Shown piece after piece: positions 57,652 through 64,000 of a DNA stretch of 64,000 nt. The notes beneath the pieces are model-generated. The model searched no databases. It was not told where the DNA came from and saw only the letters and a program-made list of their open reading frames with translations. Numbering within the stretch: position 1 is the stretch's first letter; every line of letters starts with the position of its first letter. The DNA is taken from the NCBI GenBank assembly GCA_029204225.1, contig CM055100.1, positions 34,993,645-35,057,644 of the forward strand, read 5' to 3'. The translations under genes and the position numbers were made by a program. The DNA comes from Diphasiastrum complanatum (Eukaryota; Streptophyta; Lycopodiopsida; Lycopodiales; Lycopodiaceae).

Positions 57652-58444
57652 TTTGACAATGTCAATTTGTTACGATGGGGAAACTTGTGGGGCCTATTGG
57701 AATTTTTGTGGTAGATGTGGCTTGGTGATAGGTTTGTGCTATCTGGCATCAGTGTGAGTTAGTTGTGTAAAGTTTACTTCATGGGTTCAATTGTAGTGAC
57801 TTAAAGTGTACATGCGACAAATTTCGCAGTCAGGAATAAGCTACTAATTTTAGTTACGATTTTCACTCTTTAAGACTATTTTGTATGTGTGTGTTAATCT
57901 GGGACATTGATTAAATTGAAATAAACCAGCATTGTCTTCAAAAATTTGTGGACAGGTAAAGTGCGCAGAAGTGCTGCTGGAAGCAGGTGCTACAGTTGAT
58001 GCACTTGACAAAAATCATAACACTGCTCTTCATTATGCTGCTGGCTATGGCCGGAAAGAGTGTGCTGAGCTCCTTTTGAAAAATGGAGCAGCTGTGTAAG
58101 TTCTTGCTCTATTAGAAACCTCAAATAGGACCATGGTGAAAACAGTGTTCACTTAATGTGGCTGGTTACCATTAGCATTGTACATGAAGCTTAGAGTTTT
58201 AGATTTGTGATTATTTCCACAGCTCAATTATTGTAACCCTGTGCAAGGAATCTAAGAATGATCTTTAATGTGTTTCCCTGCAGCAGTAGACTGTTTATCC
58301 AAATATTCTTTTAGAAATGATTGTGCTTCTTTTCTCTTTTTCAGTACTTTGCAGAATTTGGATGGAAAAACCCCAGTTGAGGTTGCCAAGATGAACAACC
58401 AAACAGAAATCATTAAACTTTTGGAGAAAGATGTTTTCTTGTGA
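36215..58444 (+). CDS. AKR2: AKR2-type ankyrin repeat protein, complete eight-exon gene (355 aa)
   Basis: Cytosolic chaperone of the Arabidopsis AKR2A/B type. It binds newly made chloroplast outer-envelope proteins and some peroxisomal membrane proteins and docks to envelope lipids through its ankyrin repeats. Exons: 36215-36224, 40293-40495, 45619-45825, 50865-51013, 51132-51297, 56591-56683, 57956-58095, 58345-58444. They sum to 1068 nt, keep phase at every junction and all have GT-AG borders. Residues 1-71 are Ser-rich and end in a [12 protein letters not shown] motif. Residues 72-190 form the STI1-like helical client-binding region ([40 protein letters not shown]). About 205-230 are acidic. 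About 232-355 hold the ankyrin repeats ([33 protein letters not shown]), ending LLEKDVFL, close to the Arabidopsis LLEKDAFL end. Arabidopsis proteins are about 342-344 residues. Introns of 4068, 5123, 5039, 118, 5293, 1272 and 249 nt hold many transposon relics. Confidence 0.95.
39099..39150. repeat. (CA)n microsatellite in AKR2 intron 1
   Basis: CA tract starting after GAGACACACAC, continuing as CACATACACATACAC. Non-coding. Confidence 0.85.
39489..39798 (-). mobile_element. LINE fragment A: start of the reverse transcriptase (AKR2 intron 1)
   Basis: The minus-strand frame reads [20 protein letters not shown], then [20 protein letters not shown] and [18 protein letters not shown], the early RT blocks of a non-LTR retrotransposon. 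The frame breaks near 39500, where homology ends. On its 5' side the fragment stops abruptly at a (CT)n tract (39799-39832 on the minus strand) at the codon for Asn-Tyr-Arg. The phrase TTTTGTCTTATATGGTTCGT on the far side of the tract resembles the LINE 3' end seen at 44440 and 47240. Confidence 0.8.
39799..39832. repeat. (GA)n microsatellite abutting LINE fragment A
   Basis: Uninterrupted GA tract (CT on the minus strand) between a LINE 3'-end-like phrase and the 5'-truncated RT fragment A. Confidence 0.9.
40293..40495 (+). CDS. AKR2: AKR2 exon 2
   Basis: Follows TTATGCAG and ends at AAT|GTATGT. Encodes residues 4-71, a Ser/Lys-rich variable region and the start of the conserved N-terminal region ([17 protein letters not shown]). 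Confidence 0.9.
41370..44490 (+). mobile_element. LINE copy B: endonuclease, reverse transcriptase and 3' end (AKR2 intron 2)
   Basis: The longest copy of this non-LTR family. About 41430-41480 gives an upstream ORF piece ([13 protein letters not shown]). About 41640-42140 is the endonuclease region ([50 protein letters not shown]). About 42590-43055 is RT ([38 protein letters not shown], catalytic YADD at 43021-43032). About 43830-44070 is the C-terminal part ([14 protein letters not shown]). The 3' end TTTTGGCATGGAAAAGACAT then TAATGAAGCTTTCTTTTG is at about 44466-44500. Stops and frameshifts are frequent. It is in the same orientation as AKR2. Confidence 0.8.
44940..45025 (+). mobile_element. 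LINE 3'-end fragment C
   Basis: TTTTTCGGTCTTATGCCCCC, then TTTGGTACTTTAGAGACGTC and AATAAAGC, matches the 3' end of LINE copy B (TTTTGGTCTTATATGACTTT, GGCATGGAAAAGACATTAAT, GAAGC) with substitutions. It is not followed by a CT tract. The upstream extent within 44530-44940 is unclear. Confidence 0.45.
45420..45465. repeat. (CT)n tract after a LINE 3'-end-like sequence
   Basis: About 23 CT units following ACATTAATAAAGCTTT, which matches the LINE 3' end ATTAATGAAGCTTT. The tract ends 153 bp before exon 3 of AKR2 and adds to its polypyrimidine region. Confidence 0.8.
45619..45825 (+). CDS. AKR2: AKR2 exon 3
   Basis: Follows GTCTGCAG and ends ATGCAG|GTACAA. Encodes residues 72-140 with the first STI1-like helices ([20 protein letters not shown] and [17 protein letters not shown]), the conserved client-binding part. 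Confidence 0.95.
46087..46146. repeat. (GA)n microsatellite, AKR2 intron 3
   Basis: About 30 GA units with no LINE sequence recognised at either border. Confidence 0.9.
46355..46420. repeat. Compound (GT)n-(GA)n microsatellite
   Basis: A GT run (46353-46387) followed directly by a GA run (46387-46419) and further GA-rich sequence to about 46460. ORFs here are Arg/Glu or Ser/Leu repeats without meaning. Confidence 0.9.
46680..47130 (-). mobile_element. LINE fragment E: C-terminal end of the LINE ORF (AKR2 intron 3)
   Basis: The minus strand reads [20 protein letters not shown], then [20 protein letters not shown] and an acidic end ([12 protein letters not shown]). The first part matches copy B at 43855-43925 ([14 protein letters not shown]). 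Its 5' end joins a (CT)n tract of about 34 units (47131-47198). On the other side of that tract lies another LINE 3' end. Confidence 0.75.
47131..47198. repeat. (GA)n tract joining two LINE pieces
   Basis: About 34 GA units (CT on the minus strand). Minus-strand order: LINE 3' end, (CT)n, 5'-truncated LINE fragment E. Confidence 0.9.
47199..47295 (-). mobile_element. LINE 3' end directly before a (CT)n tract
   Basis: The minus strand reads TTTGTCTTATGTGCCTTTTG, then GCATGGAAAAGACGTTAATG and AAG(CT)n. It matches the 3' end of copy B at 44440-44500 almost base for base (GGCATGGAAAAGAC-TTAATGAAGC), but here it is followed by a long pure CT tract. Confidence 0.75.
47695..48172 (+). repeat. Solo-like LTR with primer site (AKR2 intron 3)
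   Basis: Starts TGTTAGAGTTAATG and ends TTTTCTAACG, directly followed by TGGTATGAGAGC (48173-48184), a Met-tRNA primer site with one mismatch. A TATA-like GTATATATG is near 48017. No matching second LTR or internal coding region was found, because only about 60 bp of leader remain before unrelated sequence. The terminal CA has decayed to CG. Confidence 0.5.
48309..48378. other. Imperfect hairpin
   Basis: GGGAGGAGAAACGT (from about 48313) and ACGTCTCCTCC (from about 48350) are near reverse complements around a GCGGTTTCC loop. Follows an A-run and a T-run of 18-20 bases. The function is unknown. It could be the end of a small foldback element. Confidence 0.4.
48420..49330 (-). mobile_element. 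LINE fragment F: endonuclease domain (AKR2 intron 3)
   Basis: The minus strand gives ESHARGLPF (about 49110), [10 protein letters not shown] (about 48960), then the open piece 48824-48429 with [20 protein letters not shown] and [15 protein letters not shown]. These match the endonuclease of copy B ([36 protein letters not shown]). Frameshifts break the first half. The catalytic-domain Asp of VVDY is changed to Lys here, so this copy is dead. Confidence 0.8.
50865..51013 (+). CDS. AKR2: AKR2 exon 4
   Basis: Follows GTTTTTTCAG and ends ATGAA|GTATAT. Encodes residues 141 to 190 (second STI1-like part, [20 protein letters not shown]). The codon for Lys190 is split with exon 5. Confidence 0.95.
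51132..51297 (+). CDS. AKR2: AKR2 exon 5
   Basis: Follows TTGTGCAG and ends GTCGAG|GTACAT. Encodes [15 protein letters not shown], an acidic linker ([13 protein letters not shown]) and the start of the first ankyrin repeat ([11 protein letters not shown]). The preceding intron is only 118 nt, in contrast to the 5-kb neighbours. Confidence 0.95.
52880..53205 (-). mobile_element. Ty3/gypsy integrase relic (AKR2 intron 5)
   Basis: The minus strand reads [20 protein letters not shown], then [20 protein letters not shown] and DFVLVAVD, matching the gypsy integrase pattern C--CQ--K, W--ISMDFI-GLP and I-VVVDRL. The first stretch is the end of the HHCC zinc-binding region (CC..RRH), and the Asp of SMDL is the first catalytic Asp. 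Probably part of the same minus-strand element as the primer site at 55247. Confidence 0.75.
55247..55260 (-). other. Primer binding site of a minus-strand LTR element (AKR2 intron 5)
   Basis: On the minus strand TGGGTATCAGAGCC, one base off the Met-tRNA primer site. It follows an LTR-like end CTAACA(GA) (plus strand TGTTAG from 55263). The 5' LTR would lie at 55263 and rightward for an unknown length, perhaps to about 55900. Confidence 0.55.
55263..55900 (-). repeat. Probable 5' LTR of the intron-5 element, right end uncertain
   Basis: Starts TGTTAGATATGAG on the plus strand directly behind the primer site. I could not find its partner LTR at 51300-52600, and the right border is a guess. 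Confidence 0.3.
56591..56683 (+). CDS. AKR2: AKR2 exon 6
   Basis: Follows CTTTGCAG and ends GGAGAG|GTAACG. Exactly 31 codons (residues 246-276), about one ankyrin repeat, with [13 protein letters not shown]. Confidence 0.95.
57578..57648. repeat. (GA)n microsatellite, AKR2 intron 6
   Basis: About 35 GA units. No LINE sequence is visible on either side. Confidence 0.9.
57956..58095 (+). CDS. AKR2: AKR2 exon 7
   Basis: Follows TGTGGACAG and ends GCTGT|GTAAGT. Encodes residues 277-323, the ankyrin repeat with the conserved [20 protein letters not shown] helix pair. Confidence 0.95.
58345..58444 (+). CDS. AKR2: AKR2 exon 8 and stop
   Basis: Follows CTTTTTCAG. Completes Val323, encodes [20 protein letters not shown] and ends LLEKDVFL before TGA at 58442-58444. 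The 3' untranslated region probably lies in 58445-59080; no unambiguous AATAAA was fixed. Confidence 0.95.
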
Positions 58445-59079
58445 GCTGCTCTTTGAAGTTTGGGATGCTTCAAATCATATGCCGCGATCTCATAAACTGC
58501 TTTACAACAATCTGGTCTTGTAGTTGAAAATTTGCCATCAGGCTGCTCATGGGTGCTGATGAACAGCCAAGTGTGGTAGTCTTCTGTGAAGAAAGTTCGT
58601 ATAGGTTCACTAGTTTGTTTGATTCTGATTTTTTATCAAAAGTTCAAGGGATTATGCATGCGGTTTTATTTTGTGGTGAATTTTTCAGTATCTTAGGTAA
58701 CAAAAAATTCATTGCATCTGCAGGAGGAACACTATTAATGATTCGCTTGTGTTCACCAAACCACCTTGATGTGTGTGGTGCTGTTTGAGCATGTGAGATT
58801 TTACTCAATGAAAGCTGGGCATGTGAGTAGTGCATTTGTGGGAGGGATAATTCGTGTGAATGGAATGGTGTACAAGTAGGATTGTGCCAAGAATCTCTAG
58901 CAATTTTGTTCCAAGTTCTGGAGAGTACAAGATGCGATTGTGTATTTGTGCTATTGTTTCAATTTACTAGATGCTCTAAGCAGCATATTTTAAAAAATAA
59001 GAGGTCTGTATGGCCGATAATTAGCTACCATTTGAGCACCCTATGCCAAGGCGCCCCTTGTACATACTTACGATAATAT

Positions 59080-60240
59080 GTTGTATTTTCTTACAAACTT
59101 CTCTCGTGGTTCCCACTTGCCCCCTCATTAGTGGATTTTGCTCCAACTGGTGTGTCGATAATTAGCAGGACCTTTTATTGAATTAGAAGACCCCAAGACT
59201 GCTGCCGAATTGGAGAAACAACAATTCTGGTGGTCACGAATTGGGGGTCACATGCAGAGGATTTCTCATTATCATGTTTGGGTCCAGGAAATAGTTCTAA
59301 TTCACAAAGTTATTCTTGCATTTTATTGATAGCAGAAAGTCCAGGGCCACTCCATCGACACAAGGATAGCGTTCAGCCTTTCAAGAGGCCATTGAGAACA
59401 TGAAGCTGTCATAAGCATATTCATGATTTCTAGATTCTAATGTTATTTGGTCATATCTTGTCAATCACTTGGCCACCACTTGTACTTTTAGTCATATTAC
59501 AAGCCCAAAATTTGAGGTATCCACTTTATTTAATCAAGGAAGTCAAGATTACAAATTAGCCAATTACGGTGAGTAATTAGCCAGTTAGGGTGCTTGCATA
59601 GGAAAATATTCATAGTGTTCATGATTGAGCGAGCCAAACATTATGCAAAACTTCAAAGTATGCTCGAGTTCGTTGAAAGGTGTATAGCTGTATCATAGAT
59701 TCTCATAACACTCTGAGTTGCCTGCAAATATAAATAGTCAACATTGTCACTCAAAGTAAGCTTTCAAGCCTACTTTCATAACAGTGAACTTTTGGGAGTC
59801 TACCTGAAGGGGATTCACTGTCATGAGATGATTAGTCTAAGTTGAGAAAATTTGTTCCAGAGATCATTGGAACCTTGGAAGGTACATGATCAACGAAATA
59901 CTTGAAAAGGTAAAGACTACATTTAAAACAAGACGATTCCTAGAAATGTGCATTTTTCCCTTCATTTTTGAAGGCAAATATTGTTAGTTAGCTTCCGCTA
60001 GCAAGAGTTAGCCATTGTCTAGTCTTGGGTAAGGGAAGCATAGGAGGGATAGATTTTGACTACAGTCTGGAACTTAGAATAGTTAAAGGACAACTAGACA
60101 TGTCATGCATGGCGAGTAAGTGAAATGCGCCACTGGTAGGGGCTATATTAGAGAGTGCTTGGGGACATAAACACGTTCTATTCAATATGGCCTAACCTAT
60201 AGGCCAAGCTTATTGGTCATTCAATCTAGCTGAAGCATCC
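59080..60240. other. No gene recognised downstream of AKR2
   Basis: Non-coding sequence with chance ORFs only. The first part likely includes the AKR2 3' flank. Confidence 0.4.
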
Positions 60241-60720
60241 CCAACTACTAGAATCAAGTCTTGCTAATATGGAATGCAAGGCTGCTTCTTGGAATAATGA
60301 TTTAGGATATTGTTATGGGATAGCTCCGAAGCTCATAAACAAGTTGGATTAGCACTAAAATTATTTGGTAAGTCGCATGTCAGATATTTAGCGTTTCTAA
60401 AATACAATTTGTATCCATGTCAGGTTAGTTCCTACGAGTGCTTCAAAGGTACATCTGTTGTGGAAATGGCAAATGGAGCAATAGAAAGTATTTACCACAT
60501 TAGCTTGTTAGCAACTATGTCAAAATGGATCAAGAGTTATTGGGGTGATTAGAAATATTCTATGATTCAGAGTCATGTATTGGAAAGTTTGCATGGCCTA
60601 TTTCAACAATGGAAAGCAACAGTTAAAAATTTTCATGCATTTGTTGAGGTTGAAAGAAGGATCTTTAAGGGACATCAGAGTTATCAATTATGGTTGTGAA
60701 GGATTAGGTTGATGGTGGCT
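60240..60720 (+). other. Coding-like stretch, family not recognised
   Basis: Plus-strand pieces with good codon-like character: VGLALKLFGKSHVRYLAFLK, GTSVVEMANGAIESIYHISL, SKWIKSYWGD, a stop, then SMIQSHVLESLHGLFQQWKA and FHAFVEVERRIFKGHQSYQL. At least two stops. It could be a relic of a DNA-transposon protein or a host gene. No motif decides it. Confidence 0.3.
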
Positions 60721-61800
60721 AATGCAATTTTTCATATGTAAGGTAAGCTTAAAAAATTAAACTTTCCAGATTTTGTCACTATTATTATTGTAAATCATCT
60801 ATTGACTGTCAAAAGTCTCTCTTTGTTGGACATTTTCAACTAAGGATTATATAATGCAAGTCTAAAACGACATGAAACATTGATAGTAGATGGTGGAGCT
60901 TCTCTATGTTCATGTTGGCTTTTCAAGAATTGATGAGCTATAGCTTACTCTCCACTTTTTGATACAATCGTTTGGCATCGTTGCTAGTAGTATCATTGTG
61001 AATTTATTCTCTAATTCTTTGCAAGCAGACCTAAAAGCCATTTCACCTGATTCTAAAAAGGGAGGAAACTATGATATCATAACAAACAATTCATGAGCTT
61101 CTTACATACATATACCTACTTAAATAACTTTATTCTACGAAGCCACTTGGATATTAAGCTGGAACAGAAATGTTTTCCAACATTTGTCTCGGTATGTACA
61201 TGGCGCGTTTTCTCTGATTATCCCTTTATAATATAATGCCACACTTATCCCTTGAAAAAGGGTAATTTTGAATAAGCACTTACTTTTTCGCTAGACATGA
61301 CCATCAAGCACAGCACAACTTTAATTTCTTCGCTCATGCTATTTTAAACAAATGTAGGATATCATCTATGAATTGCCTCTTAAAACTAAAACCCTCAACC
61401 CCTTCATAGTTTTAAGTCAAACCATTACAATAGAGGTAGCTTATGAATGAAATGCTCAATTTTGGGCATGAACGGTTACTCGTCATTAGCCAATACAAAT
61501 CACATATCATTGGCAATTGTGAGATAAAGTCTTGTTCATGATGTCATATTATTAGAAGTTGGATAGCAAAATCAAATCAACCCATGATTTGCTGCACTTA
61601 CATGGAACAAAACATTAGTTGAGTGCATAATGGCCACACATACAACCTACCTAGCAAATTTGGTAATATAAGTAATCTAAGAGGCTAACAAGTATCTCCA
61701 CTTTGCTTGGATGACCAAATTATATTTATGTTTTTAACATTAGTAATCATTGTTTACATATCTGTTAGATTTAGATTGATTACAGAAATGGTAGTTTTCA
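60720..61800. other. No gene recognised
   Basis: AT-rich non-coding DNA without recognisable motifs. Confidence 0.4.
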
Positions 61801-61805
61801 ATCGT

Positions 61806-62285
61806 TTAAAGAAGGGTTTTGGCGCACTTTGAATCACAATCATCAATAATATCATTTAACAATCCAAAACATCTAAATAATTTCTCGAGAAAAAGTTGAT
61901 CAAGGTTCAAAGGTTTGACATTAGTCTTTGTTGAAATAAATTGTGCCATCTTGGCTAAATTGTCAAGCACTACCCAAATGACATTGTGACCCTTTCTAGT
62001 ACTAGAAAGTGTAGCAAAAAAAATCCATTGAAATGTTTTCCCATTTCTTATCAGGATTCGCCAATAGATGTAACAGATCAACCACTTTGAGTCTTTTCAC
62101 TTTATTAACTTGGCATTGTTCAAACTTTTGAATTTTTGAATGTATGCCTCCACGGGACCCTTCATCTTTGGCCAATAAAAATTCATTTTAACAAGGTCAG
62201 TTCTGTATATGCAAGTGGGTCTCACACTTGGGATGTCATCACATTCATGCATGATTTCGGCTCTAATATCCTCTTTATTTGGCAC
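61806..62285 (-). mobile_element. Ty3/gypsy integrase relic
   Basis: The minus strand first reads the zinc-binding region (IMHECDDIP..., then NFYWPKMKGPVEAYIQKFKS, like H-DHPI-HPG---T and YWP-M---V--Y---C). It then reads the catalytic core start (KTFQWIFFATLSSTRKGHNV, then VVLDNLAKMAQFI, like W-DISMDFI-LP-S--G and VVVDRLSKMAHFI). Several Cys/His ligands are lost and a frameshift separates the parts, so it is inactive. Its other domains were not found nearby. Confidence 0.75.
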
Positions 62286-62639
62286 ACATACTTTTTTAAC
62301 CTCAACAAAGTAACTTATTCTAACTATATCTTTTCATCTTGGATTTAAGCGTATGTGACAAAGATACCAAAAAAATAGATACAAATAAGATTGCATTTTA
62401 GCAAAACTCAAGTGATTAATATCTCCAATTTGCTGGCTCAAGCAAAACACCGTTTCGATATCAAACTCCAACTCTTGAATGAGTTATGACCATTTGGTCT
62501 TTGCCTCTCAGATCCACAAAATTACAGATATTTTTTAAGGAGCTTCATCAAATTTTTTTGGTTCTTGAGCCTTGAGCTTCTAATCTTGCAGGAGGTGTTT
62601 GATTTCTACTTGACCTTCTAAGCTCTCCCTGCTCGCTAG

Positions 62640-64000
62640 ATTCGGGAGTACTTCTTTTCTTTGCATCACCGGTGACTCATAAGTACCATTTAGGTACTCT
62701 CTATGGAACTTCAGCATCAAGGTTGTCTTTGTCTATTTGATCTTCCACATCAAAATCCACTTCCTTCTTGACCTGTACTTTTGCTTCCTCATCAAAAGGT
62801 TCAGTGATTGCTTCAATTTGTCAGCTTGACCCATCTCGTCAAATGTAGCATCCATAGAAATCACAAGCTTTTGTGCATTCATGTCATACATCTTGTATGC
62901 CTTGGCCTTCTCATCATATCCAAGGAAAATAGCTTTTGCATCCAATGTCCTTAATTTCTCATCAGGAATATGAGCGTAAGCATCATAATTAAATACTCTC
63001 AAATGGAAAATATCAGGTTTCTTTCCAGTAAAAGCTTCATGAGGTGTCTTACCTTCCACGGATTTTGTAGGACACCGATTTAGGATGTGTGTAGTTGTGC
63101 TGCAAGCTTCTACCCAAAAGGTGTTTGGCAAACTCTTGCTTTTGAGCATCGCCCTTGCCATCTCAACAATGGATCTATTCTTTTGTTCTGCAACTCCGTT
63201 TTGCTATGGTGAATAAGGTGTTGTAGTCTACCTCTTGATCCCTTGATCTTTGCAAAAATCAATAAATTTTGTCAAAAAGTACTCACCACTTCCATCATAT
63301 CTCAAGGTCTTGATGCAACATCCTGTTTGCTTTTCAACTAATGTCTTGATTCCCTGAACTTAGCAAAAGCATCTAATTTCTTGCTTATGAAATAAATCCA
63401 AATACCTTTACTATAATCATGAATGAAGGTAATAAAGTAATAGTAGCCACTAAGAGATCTAGTCTGCATTGGTCCACATAAATCACTGTGGAGACAAGAT
63501 CGAGGATGCCATTGGCTCGCCTAGCTCCACTTTTGGGAAACCTCTCTCTATTTTGTTTTCCCAAAATACAACCTTCACAGATTTTTCCTTCAAAGAAATA
63601 TCATGCATTCCAATAACTAGATTACCTCTTTTGAGAATTTGTAATCTTTGAGTACTAATATGACCAAATCGTTGATGCCAAAGATCACTTCGACTATCAA
63701 CAATGCTTACCATGGCTTGATCAAAAGATCTCGCATTCAATTTGTAGAGTTGATTTCCATTGACTCTAGCTCCTATAGCAATCACTTTGTAGTGATTCTT
63801 GATTTCCTTGACAAGACATTTGTTGCTATCAAACTCAACCTTGAGCTGTTGAGCAGCCATCGTCCCAACTGATAGTAGATTGTTGGCTAAACCAGGTACA
63901 TATTACACATTGCTTATCCGCTTTATCATCATGTTGGCTATTAACCGGTAACAATTAGCCATCAGCTTGTCCAACTTCATCGCCATTGTGGATTTCTTTG
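62640..64000 (-). mobile_element. Ty1/copia integrase fragment, running out of the window
   Basis: The minus strand from the right edge reads PGLANNLLSVGTM (end of protease region, about 63900-63860), DLWHQRFGHISTQRLQIL (pre-integrase, about 63680), integrase C-terminal half in ORF 63161-62733 (FWVEACSTTTHILNRCPTKS, GKTPHEAFTGKKPDIFHLRV, AIFLGYDEKAKAYKMYD). The usual order is kept, but frames change near 63480 and 63170. RT is absent to the left. The rest lies beyond 64000. Confidence 0.85.

Noticed and set aside
57546-57749. Ser-Leu repeat ORF
   Set aside because: Pure microsatellite translation, no protein-like sequence outside it.
1-64000. CRISPR array, bacterial operon or phage system
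   Set aside because: Introns, plant LTR elements with Met-tRNA primer sites and two plant genes show this is eukaryotic nuclear DNA. The short tandem repeats found have no regular spacers.
1-64000. Organelle DNA insertion
   Set aside because: No chloroplast or mitochondrial gene sequence was recognised on either strand.

Overview
This is nuclear DNA from a land plant with a large, repeat-rich genome. It carries two recognisable host genes: a complete L-lactate dehydrogenase gene on the minus strand (19491-20498) and a complete AKR2-type ankyrin-repeat gene on the plus strand. The AKR2 gene has eight exons spread over 22.2 kb (36215-58444), and four of its seven introns are 4-5.3 kb long. Bulky introns packed with transposon relics, low gene density, and a LINE family that does not look like the usual seed-plant L1 type all point to a gymnosperm or a fern. 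I cannot separate those two from the sequence alone.

Layout. 1-660: a copia pol fragment running in from the left. 1500-2045: a possible CACTA-type element with clustered palindromic subterminal repeats. 2158-2740 and 3590-4700: degraded Gag and copia fragments on the minus strand. 5675-6660 (plus) and 6830-7900 (minus): split, stop-containing coding fragments with good splice sites from genes I do not recognise. 9048-10430: the 3' part of an LTR element on the minus strand. 11077-16648: an intact, very young LTR element with 647-bp LTRs, a TGCTT target duplication, a Met-tRNA primer site and one 1030-codon ORF that has Gag and a zinc knuckle but no pol. It sits inside an exon of an older minus-strand coding sequence whose remains lie on both sides (10780-11071 and 16654-17900). 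18349-18530: microsatellite and a tRNA-like SINE candidate. 19491-20630: LDH with a compact promoter. 20700-24600: non-coding, with local duplications. 24840-29955: a degraded copia element on the minus strand. 30000-36000: mostly unassigned. 36215-58444: AKR2. 59000-61800: mostly unassigned. 61806-62285: gypsy integrase relic. 62700-64000: copia integrase fragment on the minus strand, running out of the window.

The AKR2 introns hold several pieces of one LINE family (endonuclease, reverse transcriptase and 3'-end fragments on both strands), a gypsy-like element on the minus strand and a solo-like LTR. Some of the longest (CT)n/(GA)n tracts in the window lie directly against LINE pieces, which suggests that this LINE family ends in a (CT)n tail and that later copies landed in such tails.

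The two host genes are functionally unrelated. LDH makes lactate in the cytosol under oxygen shortage. AKR2 is a cytosolic chaperone that guides tail-anchored and signal-anchored proteins to the chloroplast envelope and peroxisome. The most unusual items are the Gag-only LTR element with its long conserved non-pol tail, and the (CT)n-tailed LINE family.
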